Source: Streptomyces sp. SKN60 (lineage in GTDB: Bacteria; Actinomycetota; Actinomycetes; Streptomycetales; Streptomycetaceae). Taken from it: a stretch of DNA of 64,000 bases. The position numbers and the translations under genes are program-made. Below the pieces are notes generated by a model. The model had not been told where the DNA came from. It did not search any database and worked only from the letters and a program-made list of their open reading frames with translations. Where the stretch lies: contig NZ_JAHTMW010000005.1 in the NCBI RefSeq assembly GCF_026236535.1, forward strand, positions 62,001 through 126,000. The letters are read 5' to 3'. Below, in pieces: positions 9,226 through 18,307 of this stretch (positions are counted from its first letter, which is position 1; every line of letters begins with the position of its first letter).

Positions 9226-9271
9226 TCGGCCAGGGTAGTTCCCAGGCCGAGGGGAACGGACCGGAGACGTC

Positions 9272-9324
9272 TTGTCACCGGGCCGCAGCCCACTAGCCTG
9301 GGTTCCGGCGGGTCGGTGACCCGC
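9272..9324 (+). promoter_or_regulatory. Promoter of the cold-shock gene with a dyad at the start of its long 5' leader
   Basis: TTGTCA (9272-9277), a 16-bp spacer and TAGCCT (9294-9299) form a sigma-70-type promoter. Immediately after the expected start of transcription, GCGGGTC-GGT-GACCCGC (9308-9324) forms a 7-bp perfect stem. About 125 nt of leader then precede the GTG start at 9433, as is common for cold-shock mRNAs. Confidence 0.5.
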
Positions 9325-9432
9325 TGTCATTCTTTCCGCTTCCAGACTTCCAGCTTCAAGAATTCCTTCCAGACTTTTCCACAGCGCCGGGACCCCGGCA
9401 CACCCATCGAGTACGAGGACGAGGGAACGGAC

Positions 9433-9816
9433 GTGCCTACCGGCAAGGTCAAATGGTTCAACAGCGAGAAGGGCTTCGGCTTTCTCTCCCGCGACGACGG
9501 CGGCGACGTCTTCGTGCACTCGTCGGTGCTGCCCGCCGGAGTCGACGCCCTGAAGCCGGGTCAGCGCGTGGAGTTCGGCGTGGTCGCCGGGCAGCGCGGG
9601 GACCAGGCGCTCTCCGTGACGGTCCTCGACCCGGCCCCGTCCGTCGCCGCGGCGCAGCGCCGTAAGCCCGACGAACTGGCGTCCATCGTGCAGGACCTCA
9701 CCACGCTCCTGGAGAACATCACGCCGATGCTGGAGCGCGGCCGCTACCCCGACAAGGTGCACGGCAAGAAGATCGCCGGCCTGCTGCGGGCGGTCGCCGA
9801 CCAGCTCGACGTGTAG
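9433..9816 (+). CDS. Cold-shock-domain protein with helical C-terminal extension
   Basis: A 127-residue protein. Residues 3-66 are a cold-shock domain with both RNA-binding motifs, KWFNSEKGFGFLSRD (RNP1-containing) and DVFVHSSVL (RNP2). It should bind single-stranded RNA or DNA in the cytoplasm. Unlike the ~67-residue CspA proteins, it has a 60-residue tail (DELASIVQDLTTLLENI) predicted to be alpha-helical. GTG 9433 is supported by GAGGGAAC 5-8 bp upstream. It precedes the menaquinone genes on the opposite strand. Confidence 0.92.
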   Translation: MPTGKVKWFNSEKGFGFLSRDDGGDVFVHSSVLPAGVDALKPGQRVEFGVVAGQRGDQALSVTVLDPAPSVAAAQRRKPDELASIVQDLTTLLENITPMLERGRYPDKVHGKKIAGLLRAVADQLDV

Positions 9817-9837
9817 CCGGCGTATCGCCGCCGCCCG

Positions 9838-10692
9838 TTACGGGAAACGCAGCGCGTCCGGGCCGAGGGGCGGTACGAGTCCCTCGGCCGCGGCGCGGGT
9901 GAGCAGGCCGCGGACGGCCGCGTAGCCGTGCTCGCCGAGGTCCGCCGTGAACTCGTTGACGTAGAGGCCGATGTGCTGGTCGGCCACCTTCGGGTCCATC
10001 TCCTGCGCGTGTTCGAGTACGTACGGGCGGGAGGCGGACGGGTCGTCCCAGGCCATCCGCACCGAGGCGCGCGCCGCCTCGGCGAGCCGCCGCAGCATGT
10101 CCTCGCCGAGCGAGCGCTTGGCGACGATCGCGCCGAGCGGGATCGGCAGGCCGGTGGTGTGCTCCCAGTGCTCGCCCATGTCGGCGAGCGCGTGCAGGCC
10201 GTAGTTCTGGTACGTGAAGCGGGCCTCGTGGATGACGAGACCGGCGTCGACCTTGCCGTCCCGTACCGCCGGCATGATCTCGTGGAAGGGCAGCACGACG
10301 ACCTCGCCGACGCCTCCCGGGACGGTGTCGGCCGCCCACAGCCGGAAGAGCAGATAGGCCGTCGAGCGCTCGCTCGGCACCGCGACCGTCCTGCCCGCCA
10401 GATCCGCCGGGTCGCCCGCCTCCCGGGTGAGCACCAGCGGCCCGCAGCCCCGCCCCAGGGCGCCGCCGCAGGGCAGCAGGGCGTACTCGTCGAGGATCCA
10501 CGGCAGCACCGCGTACGACACCTTCAGGACGTCGTACGGGGCGTCCCCGGCCTCCGCCCAGCCGTTGGTCAGGTCGATGTCGGCGAAGGTCACGTCGAGC
10601 CGCGGGGCGTCCGGGACCCGGCCGTGCGCCCAGGCGTCGAAGACGAAGGTGTCGTTCGGGCACGGCGAGTAGGCGATCTTCAGCTTGGGCAT
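9838..10692 (-). CDS. mqnD: 1,4-dihydroxy-6-naphthoate synthase (futalosine pathway)
   Basis: A 284-residue enzyme converting cyclic dehypoxanthine futalosine to 1,4-dihydroxy-6-naphthoate in the alternative menaquinone pathway. The N-terminus KIAYSPCPNDTFVFDAWAHG is the MqnD signature. Further family sequences are VLKVSYAVLPWIL, the Gly-rich GGALGRGCGPL and the conserved histidine region VIHEARFTYQNYGL. It overlaps mqnB by 13 bp and is translated from ATG 10692 inside the end of that gene, so the two are coupled. In S. coelicolor the same pair is adjacent (SCO4326/SCO4327, from memory). Supplies menaquinone for the respiratory chain. Confidence 0.95.
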   Translation of the reverse strand: MPKLKIAYSPCPNDTFVFDAWAHGRVPDAPRLDVTFADIDLTNGWAEAGDAPYDVLKVSYAVLPWILDEYALLPCGGALGRGCGPLVLTREAGDPADLAGRTVAVPSERSTAYLLFRLWAADTVPGGVGEVVVLPFHEIMPAVRDGKVDAGLVIHEARFTYQNYGLHALADMGEHWEHTTGLPIPLGAIVAKRSLGEDMLRRLAEAARASVRMAWDDPSASRPYVLEHAQEMDPKVADQHIGLYVNEFTADLGEHGYAAVRGLLTRAAAEGLVPPLGPDALRFP

Positions 10693-11414
10693 GACGGGAA
10701 CTCCTCCGGCTCCACGAGAGCGGTCACGAGAGCAGTCACGAAGACGGTGCGGCTGAGCCGCTCGACGGCGTCCCGCAACGCGGCCAGGGCCTCGCCGATG
10801 CGCCAGGCGGCGCGGTCGCGCGGGCCGACGGCGTTGGACACGGCCCGCACCTCGACGACGGGCACGCCGTACGCGGCGGCCGCCTCGGCCACCCCGAAGC
10901 CCTCCATCGCCTCGGCGGCGGCCCCGGGGTGACGGGCCGCCAGCTCGGCGGCGCGCGCGGCGGTGCCGGTCACGGTGGAGACGGTGAGCACCGGGCCGGT
11001 GACGGCGCCGGGGAGGGCGCCCGCGATCCGGTCGACGAGGGGCTTGGGCACGGGGTGCGCGGAGCGCCCGAAGCCGAGCTCCTCGACGGAGAGGTAGCCG
11101 CCGGGCGCATCCGGACTCTGCGCGCCGAGGTCGGCCGCGACGATGCTGTCGGACACGACGACGGTGCCGATGGGGGCGTGCGGGAGGAAACCGCCGGCGA
11201 TCCCGGCGGAGACGATCAGGTCGTACGGGCGGTCCTGGGCGTGTGCCCGGGCGAGCGCCGTGGCGGTGGCCGCGGCGGTGGCCGCGGGCCCCACGCCCCC
11301 GACGAGGACGTCGACGACGGGCCCCGCCGACCCGGCGGGGGGTGTCGTGAGGCCGGCGGCGACGGAGTCCGCCTCCGCCGCCACGGCCGTCACGATGAGG
11401 ATCCGGTGGATCAC
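10680..11414 (-). CDS. mqnB: Futalosine hydrolase
   Basis: A 244-residue nucleosidase of the phosphorylase/5'-methylthioadenosine nucleosidase fold that cleaves futalosine to hypoxanthine and dehypoxanthine futalosine. Diagnostic sequences are the N-terminal strand ILIVTAVAAEAD, the ribose-binding IVSAGIAGGF and the base/ribose-binding EAMEGFGVA at about residues 188-196. GTG 11414 gives a normal family length, although no good Shine-Dalgarno is seen; the start could lie a few codons later. Transcribed with mqnD. Confidence 0.93.
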   Translation of the reverse strand: MIHRILIVTAVAAEADSVAAGLTTPPAGSAGPVVDVLVGGVGPAATAAATATALARAHAQDRPYDLIVSAGIAGGFLPHAPIGTVVVSDSIVAADLGAQSPDAPGGYLSVEELGFGRSAHPVPKPLVDRIAGALPGAVTGPVLTVSTVTGTAARAAELAARHPGAAAEAMEGFGVAEAAAAYGVPVVEVRAVSNAVGPRDRAAWRIGEALAALRDAVERLSRTVFVTALVTALVEPEEFPSCPS

Positions 11415-11421
11415 CGGTGGA

Positions 11422-11904
11422 TCAGGATTCCTTCTTCTTCAGCTCGAAGTGCCAGATGCCGGTCACCGACTTGCCGGTGTTCTCGACGATCGTGACCTGC
11501 GTCTGGCTGGTCTCCTCGCCCGTCTGGGTGGAGAAGAAGGCGCTGGCCGGAATGGTCCGGTACGTCTTCTTGAACGGCTCCGGCTCGGCCGCCTGGCCGC
11601 CCAGGAAGATCGTCCAGCCGTTGTCGGCGATGTCCGGGTCGACGCCGAAGCGGACCTTGTCGGACGGGTCGACCGAGATGGAGTGCTCGGACTTCTTGTT
11701 CAGGCAGGCGGCGATCTGCTTCTCCGCGATGGGGTCGCCGTCGTTGTAGCAGGCGGCCTCGGAGTTCACCGACTTGGACCCGACCGTCACGGTCGCAACC
11801 GGGGTCGGCTTGTCACAGGCGGAGAGGACGAGGAGCCCCGCGGAGACGGCCCCGAGGGCCACGGCGGCCCGGCGGCGCTTACGGGTGAGGAACGCAACGG
11901 TCAT
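11422..11904 (-). CDS. Lipoprotein, DUF2771-like
   Basis: A 160-residue secreted lipoprotein: a basic n-region (TRKRRRAA), a hydrophobic stretch, then a lipobox LVLSAC with the acylated cysteine at ~residue 30, followed by DKPTP. The mature part contains two cysteines (ACYNDG and AACLNK) and is otherwise beta-rich. The family resembles DUF2771 proteins of Streptomyces; that assignment is from memory. ATG 11904 follows TAGCCT by 7 bp, so it is leaderless. It lies 7 bp upstream of mqnB but has its own promoter-like box. Confidence 0.8.
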   Translation of the reverse strand: MTVAFLTRKRRRAAVALGAVSAGLLVLSACDKPTPVATVTVGSKSVNSEAACYNDGDPIAEKQIAACLNKKSEHSISVDPSDKVRFGVDPDIADNGWTIFLGGQAAEPEPFKKTYRTIPASAFFSTQTGEETSQTQVTIVENTGKSVTGIWHFELKKKES

Positions 11905-12068
11905 GAGCCGAAGGCTATCGGGCCCCTGCCGTCCTGCCACGCGGGGGTACGGCGTGCCGCGCCCGAGCCCACCCGCGGGGCCCCGCGCCTGCCCTCCCGC
12001 ACCCGTACGGACCCGCACCCTCCCGCGCCCGCACCCGTACGGACCCGCACCCTTCCGCGCCCGCACCC

Positions 12069-13448
12069 CTACGCCACCTTCTCCTTCCGCGCCCCGCCCT
12101 TCCGCCCCGGCTTCCGCGCCGCCGCCACCAGGCCCCGTACGGCAAGCAGCCAGCCGAGCGCCAGGATGCCGGCGGCCACCGCCATGCCGACCGAGCCGTT
12201 CAGGGGCAGCGAGATGCCGATCGCGCCGCCCACCACCCAGGCCATCTGCAGGGCCGTCTCCGAACGGGCGAACGCCGAGGTCCGCACCGTCTCCGGGACG
12301 TCGCGCTGGATCAGCGCGTCGAGCGACAGCTTGGACAGGGCCTGGGTCAGGCCGGCGATCGCGCCGAGGACCGCCACCATCAGGCCGCCGAAGAAGATCG
12401 CGGCCAGCACCGCCGTCCCGAGGACGATCGACAGCATCGTGGCGATGATCACTTCGGGCCCGTGCCCCCGCTCCTTCAGCAGCGAGCCGACCGCCGTCCC
12501 GCACGCGTTGCCGACGCCCGCCGCCACCGCCACCATGCCGAGCGACACCGCCGCGCTCTGCCCGGGCAGCGGGTGCACGCGCAGCAGGAAGGCCAGGAAG
12601 AAGATCAGGAAACCGGACAGCATGCGCTGCGAGGCGTTCGCCTGGAGGCCGTGCAGGACCGCCGGGCCCACCGTCCGCAGGCTGGGTTTCTTCTCGCCGT
12701 GGGTGAGCAGGTGGGCCCGCCGCTCGCCCCGCGCCGAGTCCACCTTGTGCGGCAGCCGCAGCGCCCAGTACGTACCGAGCAGGAACAGCGCGCACGCCCC
12801 GTACAGCGGCCAGCCCGACCCGACCGTCTGCAGCCCGGCGCCGATCGGCGCGGCGATGCCGGTGGCGAGCAGGCCCGCCAGCGTCACCCGCGAGTTCGCC
12901 TTCACGAGGGAGAAGTTCGGTGGCAGCAGGCGGGGCACGACGGCGCTGCGCACCACCCCGTACGCCTTCGAGGCCACGAGCACGCCGAGCGCCGCCGGGT
13001 AGAGCTGGATCCCGCCGGTCGCGACTGCGCCCGACATCAGGATGGCGAGGACCGCCCGGGTCAGCATCGCGCCCGCCATCGCCGCCCGCCGGCCGTGCGG
13101 GAGCCGGTCCAGGAGCGGGCCGATGACGGGGGCGAGGAGGGTGAAGGGCGCCATGGTGATCGCGAGGTAGAGCGCGACCCGGCCGCGCGCCTCGTCGGTC
13201 GGCACCGAGAAGAAGACCGTGGAGGCGAGCGCGACGGTGATCATGACGTCGCCGGCGCCGTTCACGGCGTGCAGCTCGATCAGTTTCCCGAGGCCGGATT
13301 CGCCCGCCCCGTGGGCGTGCGTGGCCTTGCGGATGCCCTTCGCGGTGCCCGTGAACGGCAGGTGCAGGGCGCGGCCCACCTTCCGGCCCGCTCGGCTGAG
13401 CGGCCCGGCATGATCGTGGGATCGTGCGGAAGACCGTGCGGCTGCCAC
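12069..13448 (-). CDS. Major facilitator superfamily transporter
   Basis: A 459-residue membrane protein with about twelve hydrophobic segments. The cytoplasmic loop signature between helices 2 and 3 is seen as LLDRLPHGRRAAMAG, typical of MFS exporters. A basic cytoplasmic N-terminus precedes helix 1 (LIELHAVNGAGDVMITVAL). GTG 13448 is chosen because GACGGA precedes it and the following MAAARSSARSHDHAGPLSRA reads as a normal N-terminus; a shorter start at GTG 13379 is possible. Substrate unknown. It is divergent from the DUF3027 gene across a 388-bp region and is followed by the lipoprotein gene. Confidence 0.88.
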   Translation of the reverse strand: MAAARSSARSHDHAGPLSRAGRKVGRALHLPFTGTAKGIRKATHAHGAGESGLGKLIELHAVNGAGDVMITVALASTVFFSVPTDEARGRVALYLAITMAPFTLLAPVIGPLLDRLPHGRRAAMAGAMLTRAVLAILMSGAVATGGIQLYPAALGVLVASKAYGVVRSAVVPRLLPPNFSLVKANSRVTLAGLLATGIAAPIGAGLQTVGSGWPLYGACALFLLGTYWALRLPHKVDSARGERRAHLLTHGEKKPSLRTVGPAVLHGLQANASQRMLSGFLIFFLAFLLRVHPLPGQSAAVSLGMVAVAAGVGNACGTAVGSLLKERGHGPEVIIATMLSIVLGTAVLAAIFFGGLMVAVLGAIAGLTQALSKLSLDALIQRDVPETVRTSAFARSETALQMAWVVGGAIGISLPLNGSVGMAVAAGILALGWLLAVRGLVAAARKPGRKGGARKEKVA

Positions 13449-13836
13449 TCCGTCATAGTGCCCCACGGACCGGTCGGACGAACCGTTGACAGGGCCCGGC
13501 GGGGCCTGTGGGCCGTGTTCCGGGGGCCTAGGCCCCCGTTCCGCGGTCCGCGATGCGGGCCACTTGGGGCGGGCAGGTGGGCTGAGCGCTGCGAACGGGG
13601 TAGCGTGCGTAGCGCGCCACCGGCGGATGTTCTCGGCCGCGCGCCTCTTCGGCATCCCGCAGAATGGATGACGATAGGTGTGCCCGAGACACGCGAGAAG
13701 CACGAGAGACATGTCGGGCGTGGACGTCGATGCGGCCCTCTGGTCCGCTCCGCCCACGGCCCCGTACCTCCCTCCCGCCTGCTCCCGCTCCTCGGCCGGC
13801 GCACCCGTGAGACGGCGTAGGAGAGAAGCGAGACCT
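13449..13836. other. 388-bp intergenic region between divergent MFS and DUF3027 genes
   Basis: No convincing gene. A consensus -35 TTGACA lies at 13486-13491 (plus strand) but no clear -10 follows at 16-18 bp. A perfect 16-bp palindrome (GGGGGCCTAGGCCCCC) occupies 13522-13537. A short frame from GTG 13680 to 13820 exists but has no Shine-Dalgarno. Confidence 0.5.
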
Positions 13837-14775
13837 GTGAGTGCTGCGACGACGCGAAGCCGTACCCCGCGAGCCACGCGTGCCCCGCGAGCCGTACGTA
13901 CCCCCGACCGTCTGTGCGCCGAGGCGGTAGACCTCGCGAGGGAGGCCGCCGACGAGGCGGCCGCGCCCGGCGTGGTCGGCGCGCATGTGGAGGTCGTCGC
14001 CGAGGGCGACCGGGTCGTCACGCACTTCTTCGAGTCGAAGGAGCCCGGCTACCGGGGCTGGCGCTGGGCCGTGACCGTCACCCGGGCGTCCCGGGCCAAG
14101 AACGTCACGCTTGACGAAACCGTCCTGCTGCCCGGCCCCGACGCCCTCATGGCCCCCGAGTGGGTGCCGTGGAGCGAGCGGCTGCGCCCCGGCGACATGG
14201 GTCCCGGCGACCTGCTGCCGACGGAGCAGGACGACCTGCGCCTGGAGCCCGGCTACTCGGGCGAGGACGCGCCGCCGCCGAACTCCGCCGTCTCCGAGGA
14301 GATGGTGGACCACCTCGACGAGGAGGACGCCGAGCTGACCTCGCGCACGCCGTCGCGGGGCGCGATCGCGGCGGTCGCGGAGGAGCTCGGGATGCGGCGG
14401 GCGCGGGTGCTCTCGCGGTACGGGCTGCACGTGGCGGCGGACCGCTGGGACGAGGCGTTCGGGGCGAAGACCCCGATGGCGCAGGCGGCGCCGGCGACGT
14501 GCGAGTCGTGCGCCTTCCTGGTGCCGATCGCGGGGTCGCTGAAGCAGGCGTTCGGCGTCTGCGCGAACGAGTTCTCGCCGGCGGACGGGCGGGTCGTGTC
14601 CCTGTCGTACGGCTGCGGCGGCCACTCCGAGGCGGCGGTCATGCCGAAGCCGCCGCGTCCGGCGCCGCCGGTCCTCGACTCGATGGCGGCGGACGAGTTC
14701 CCGCTGCGCCCGGCGAAGGACTCGGGCTCGACGACGGAGCCGGACGGGGCGTCGGAGGACCTGGGGCACTCGTAG
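13837..14775 (+). CDS. DUF3027 family protein
   Basis: A 312-residue protein of an actinobacterial family of unknown function. Residues ~25-125 form the conserved core (AEGDRVVTHFFESKEPGYRG, then the RGWRWAVTVTR strand). Further on are a CESCAFLVP motif (~230) and a GVCANEFSPADG-YGCGGHSEA segment, which place four or more cysteines in a possible metal site. GTG 13837 is taken from the GGAGAG box upstream, though the spacing is long. Divergent from the MFS gene, with a helical repeat element between its stop and the next gene. Confidence 0.85.
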   Translation: MSAATTRSRTPRATRAPRAVRTPDRLCAEAVDLAREAADEAAAPGVVGAHVEVVAEGDRVVTHFFESKEPGYRGWRWAVTVTRASRAKNVTLDETVLLPGPDALMAPEWVPWSERLRPGDMGPGDLLPTEQDDLRLEPGYSGEDAPPPNSAVSEEMVDHLDEEDAELTSRTPSRGAIAAVAEELGMRRARVLSRYGLHVAADRWDEAFGAKTPMAQAAPATCESCAFLVPIAGSLKQAFGVCANEFSPADGRVVSLSYGCGGHSEAAVMPKPPRPAPPVLDSMAADEFPLRPAKDSGSTTEPDGASEDLGHS

Positions 14776-14818
14776 GCACGGTGCCCGCCCGCACGGGCGT
14801 CGCCTCGCCGTTTCCCGT

Positions 14819-14935
14819 TGTGGGCACACGTTCCGCCCCAGCGGGACGAATGCCCACACGGGAGGTGGGCGCGGCGCCCTCGTGCTGGGCGTTCAGGCGC
14901 GGAATCCTTGGCCCGGCAAGGGGCGCGACGCGCAC
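14819..14935 (+). repeat. Interspersed hairpin element (related to the MITE-like element at 26.8-27.0 kb)
   Basis: Bases 14819-14858 form an imperfect inverted repeat with TGTGGGCA and TGCCCACA ends and GTTCCGC/GCGGGAC inner arms. Downstream, ~14893-14930 (CAGGCGCGG ... GGCCCGGCAAGGGGC) matches, in inverse orientation, the internal segment of the 26.8-kb copy. It lies in the 248-bp gap between DUF3027 and the sacsin-like gene. Confidence 0.7.
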
Positions 14936-15023
14936 CCCGCTTCGCGCGGTACCTTCGGCACCGGCCGGGGTTCGGAACCGGTCGGTACCCCGAAACGAAC
15001 CGTCCCGCAGAGTGGAGTCAGGC

Positions 15024-18000
15024 GTGAGCGTCAGCGTCAGGACGTCGACCGACGGAACCGACCCCTTCGGTACCGCACGGCTCCGCAGAAGCGTGCTCGA
15101 CGCGTGGGCGGCCGGCGGGGCGCGGTTCCGGGAGGACGCCAATGCCGAGGAGGACCTGGTCCTCGGCGGCTACCGGGACCGGCTCGTCGTCGAGCTGGCG
15201 CAGAACGCGTCGGACGCCGCCCGCCGCGCCGCCGTCACCGGCCGGCTCCGGCTCACCCTGCACCCGGCCGGCGCCGACGGCCCCGCCGTACTCGCCGCGG
15301 CCAACACCGGCGCCCCGCTGGACGCCACCGGCGTGGAGTCGCTGTCGACGCTCCGCGCGTCCGCGAAGCGCACCGAGCGGGACACGGACGCCGGCTCCGG
15401 CGCGGTGGGCCGGTTCGGCGTCGGGTTCGCCGCCGTGCTCGCCGTCACCGACGAGCCGGCGGTCCTCGGCCGCCACGGCGGCGTCCGCTGGTCGCTCGCA
15501 GAGGCCCGCGAGCTGGCCGCCGACGTGGCCCGGCACAGCCCGGGCCTGGGCGACGAACTGCGCCGCCGGGACGGCCACGTACCGCTGCTGCGCCTGCCGC
15601 TGCCCGCCGAGGGCACCGCGCCCGACGGCTACGACACGGTCGTCGTGCTGCCGCTGCGGGACGCCGCCGCCGAGGGCCTGGCGCAGCGGCTGCTCGACTC
15701 CGTCGACGACGCGCTGCTGCTCACCCTGCCCGGGCTCACCGAGGTCGTCGTCGAGACCCCGGAGGGCACCCGTACCCTCACCCGGGAGGACCGCGACGGC
15801 TACACCCACATCGCCGACTCCGCCGCCGGCACCCGCCGCTGGCGCACCGTCAGCCACGCCGGCCCGCTCGACCCGGCCCTCCTGAAGGACCGGCCGACCG
15901 AGGAGCGGCTGCGCCCGCACTGGTCGGTCACCTGGGCCGTACCGGTGGACGCGGACGGCGCGCCGCAGTTCCCGCGCACCGCGCCGGTCGTGCACGCGCC
16001 GACCCCCACCGACGAGCCGCTGGGCATTCCGGCGCTGCTCATCGCCTCGTTCCCGCTGGACACCGCGCGCCGGCACCCGGCGCCCGGGCCGCTCACGGAC
16101 TTCCTGGTGGAGAAGGCGGGCGAGGCGTACGCGGAGCTGCTCGCCGACTGGCAGCCGGTGAGCACCGGCACCCTCGACCTCGTACCGGGGCCGCTCGGCA
16201 AGGGCGTCCTCGACGGGGCGGTGCGCGGGGCGGTCCTGGAGCGGCTGCCGCGGATCGCGTTCCTGGCGCCGGCCGTCGCCTCGGAGGAGCTGCCCGCGCT
16301 GCGCCCGATCGAGGCGGAGGTCGTGGAGGGCGCGGGCGCGGAGACCGTCGCGGTGCTCGCGGAGGTGTTCCCGACGCTGCTGCCGGCGGGCCTTGAGCGC
16401 CGGGTCGAGCTGCGCACGCTGGGTGTCGGGCGGCTGCCGCTGACGGAGGCGATCGACCGGCTCGCGGGCGTGGACCGGGCGCCGGAGTGGTGGTGGCGGC
16501 TGTACGACTCGCTGGCCGGCGTCGACCCGGACCGGCTGACCGGACTCCCGGTGCCGCTGCTCGGTGAGGCCCGGACGGCCGCCTCGTACCCGGCCGACGA
16601 CGAGGAGGGCGCGCCGGAGGCCGCCGGGGTCCGTACCACCATCGGCCCCCGCCAGGTCCTGCTCCCGCAGGAGCACACCCCCGTCGACCTGGCCCGGCTC
16701 GGCCTGAAGGTCGCCCACCCGGACGCCGCGCACCCGGTCCTGGAGAAGCTGGGCGCCGTACCGGCGACGCCGCGCGCGGTGCTCACCACGCCGCAGGTAC
16801 GGGCGGCGGTCGCCGCCTCGCTCGACGCGGGGGAGATCTGGGACGAGGACGCCGACACGCTGGACGCGGACGAGCTCGCCGAGACCGTGCTCGCGCTCGT
16901 ACGGGACGCGGATCTGGCGCCCGGCGACGAGCCGTGGCTCGGGGCGCTCGCGCTGCCGGACGAGGACGGGGAGCCGGCCCCGGCGGGCGAACTCGTCATG
17001 CCGGGCTCGGCCTTCGCGTCCGTCATGCGGGAGGACGAACTCGCCTTCGTGGACGCCGAGCTCGCCGAGCGCTGGGGCGAGCAGCCGCTCGCCGCGTGCG
17101 GGGTGCTCGCCGGCTTCCAGCTGGTGCGGGCCGCGGACCTGGTCCTGGACCCGGACGAACTGGAGCCGCGCGAGGGCGACTTCGCGGAGCCGGACGACGC
17201 GGGGCTGCTCGACGCGGTCGACGTGTGGTGCGAGGACGTGCTCGACCGGCTGCCCGAGACCCCGGTGCCGCCGGTGGCGACGGAGATCGTGGCGGTACGG
17301 GACCTGGACCTGGTCGACGACGACGCCTGGCCGCGGGCGCTCGCGCTGCTCGCGCGGCCGCCGCTGCGGGACGCGCTGACCCAGCCCGTACGGGTGCTGC
17401 TGCCGGACGGCACGACGGAGACGGTCCGCTCGTACACGGCGTGGTGGCTGCGGGACCACCCCGTCCTGGACGGGCGCCGGCCCGCCGGGCTCCGGGCGGC
17501 CGGCACGGATCCGCTGCTCATCGGGCTGTACGACTCGGCCGACGCGACCGGCTTCGAGGACGAGCAGGTGCTGCGGGCCCTGGGCGTGCGGACCTCGGTG
17601 TCCGCGCTGCTCGACGAGCCGGGCGGCGCGGCGGAGCTGCTCGGCCGGCTCGCCGACCCGTCCCGCGAGGTCTCCGGCGCCCAACTGCACGCCCTGTACA
17701 CGGCCCTGGCCGATCTCGACCCGGAGCAGGTGACGCTGCCGGACGAGCTGCGGGCGGTGGTGGACGGCGAGCTGGTGGTGGTCGACGCGGCCGACGCGCT
17801 GGTCGCCGACGCGCCCGATCTGCTGCCCCTGACGGCCGGGCTTCCGCTGCTGCCGGTCGCCCCGGCGCGGGCCGCGGAGCTCGCCGAGCTGTTCCAGGTC
17901 CGCCGGCTGAGCGAGGCGGTCGAGGCCGAGGTCACCACGACCGGCGAGGAACACGAGGTCCCCTCCTCGGTCCATGCCCTCCTCGGCCCGGCCACCCCCG

Positions 18001-18215
18001 CCACCTACGTCGAGCACGACGAACTCCGCGCCGCCGGCACCGAACTCGACTGGCGCCGCACCCCCGACGGCGTCATCCACGCCGCCACCCTGGAGGGCGT
18101 CGCCGCCGGCCTCGCCTGGGCGGCCGGTCAGTGGCCCCGCCGCTTCGAGGTCGCGGCCCTGCTGGAGGACCCGTCGAGGACGGCGGAGCTGGCGCGGGAC
18201 CGCTGGTTCGACTGA
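15024..18215 (+). CDS. Sacsin N-terminal-like ATP-binding (HSP90-type ATPase fold) large protein
   Basis: A 1063-residue protein. The N-terminal ~250 residues carry GHKL/HSP90-type features: the magnesium-binding helix ELAQNASDA (Asn and Asp at ~55-58), ANTGAP in place of the usual DNGxG, and the lid glycine motif GRFGVGFAAV at ~130. This is the arrangement in proteins annotated as sacsin N-terminal ATP-binding-like. The remaining ~800 residues are acidic, Ala/Leu/Asp-rich and without recognisable catalytic motifs; they are probably a scaffold. GTG 15024 has GTGGAG 8 bp upstream. A 12-bp stem terminator follows. A chaperone-like role is inferred from the fold only. Confidence 0.85.
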   Translation: MSVSVRTSTDGTDPFGTARLRRSVLDAWAAGGARFREDANAEEDLVLGGYRDRLVVELAQNASDAARRAAVTGRLRLTLHPAGADGPAVLAAANTGAPLDATGVESLSTLRASAKRTERDTDAGSGAVGRFGVGFAAVLAVTDEPAVLGRHGGVRWSLAEARELAADVARHSPGLGDELRRRDGHVPLLRLPLPAEGTAPDGYDTVVVLPLRDAAAEGLAQRLLDSVDDALLLTLPGLTEVVVETPEGTRTLTREDRDGYTHIADSAAGTRRWRTVSHAGPLDPALLKDRPTEERLRPHWSVTWAVPVDADGAPQFPRTAPVVHAPTPTDEPLGIPALLIASFPLDTARRHPAPGPLTDFLVEKAGEAYAELLADWQPVSTGTLDLVPGPLGKGVLDGAVRGAVLERLPRIAFLAPAVASEELPALRPIEAEVVEGAGAETVAVLAEVFPTLLPAGLERRVELRTLGVGRLPLTEAIDRLAGVDRAPEWWWRLYDSLAGVDPDRLTGLPVPLLGEARTAASYPADDEEGAPEAAGVRTTIGPRQVLLPQEHTPVDLARLGLKVAHPDAAHPVLEKLGAVPATPRAVLTTPQVRAAVAASLDAGEIWDEDADTLDADELAETVLALVRDADLAPGDEPWLGALALPDEDGEPAPAGELVMPGSAFASVMREDELAFVDAELAERWGEQPLAACGVLAGFQLVRAADLVLDPDELEPREGDFAEPDDAGLLDAVDVWCEDVLDRLPETPVPPVATEIVAVRDLDLVDDDAWPRALALLARPPLRDALTQPVRVLLPDGTTETVRSYTAWWLRDHPVLDGRRPAGLRAAGTDPLLIGLYDSADATGFEDEQVLRALGVRTSVSALLDEPGGAAELLGRLADPSREVSGAQLHALYTALADLDPEQVTLPDELRAVVDGELVVVDAADALVADAPDLLPLTAGLPLLPVAPARAAELAELFQVRRLSEAVEAEVTTTGEEHEVPSSVHALLGPATPATYVEHDELRAAGTELDWRRTPDGVIHAATLEGVAAGLAWAAGQWPRRFEVAALLEDPSRTAELARDRWFD

Positions 18216-18224
18216 TCGGGTTCG

Positions 18225-18261
18225 CGGAGGCGGCCGTCCCGTCCCGGGGCGGCCGCCTCCG
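18225..18261 (+). terminator. Stem-loop terminator after the sacsin-like gene
   Basis: CGGAGGCGGCCG and its exact complement form a 12-bp stem around a 13-nt loop, starting 10 bp after the stop codon. There is no T-tract, as is usual for Streptomyces. Confidence 0.65.
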
Positions 18262-18278
18262 TCCTCGGCGGACACCTC

Positions 18279-18307
18279 TTGCGCGATAGTCTGCGCACAG
18301 ATAATCT
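18279..18307 (+). promoter_or_regulatory. Promoter of the SRPBCC-MarR operon with overlapping operator-like dyad
   Basis: TTGCGC (18279-18284), a 17-bp spacer and TAATCT (18302-18307) make a good vegetative promoter. A 20-bp imperfect palindrome (18286-18305, core TCTG-CGCA-CAGA) covers the spacer and -10. It is a reasonable binding site for the MarR protein encoded second in the operon. Nine-base repeats (GAACAAGCT/CAACAAGCT, 18327-18362) lie in the leader. Confidence 0.5.

Noticed and set aside
13522..13537. 16-bp perfect palindrome as a terminator
   Set aside because: It lies between divergent genes, where no terminator is needed, and has no loop. Left as an unexplained dyad within the intergenic entry.
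12462..13820. Plus-strand frame antisense to the MFS gene, including a short possible uORF from GTG 13680
   Set aside because: No Shine-Dalgarno, no family resemblance, and the part before 13448 is antisense to a clear transporter.
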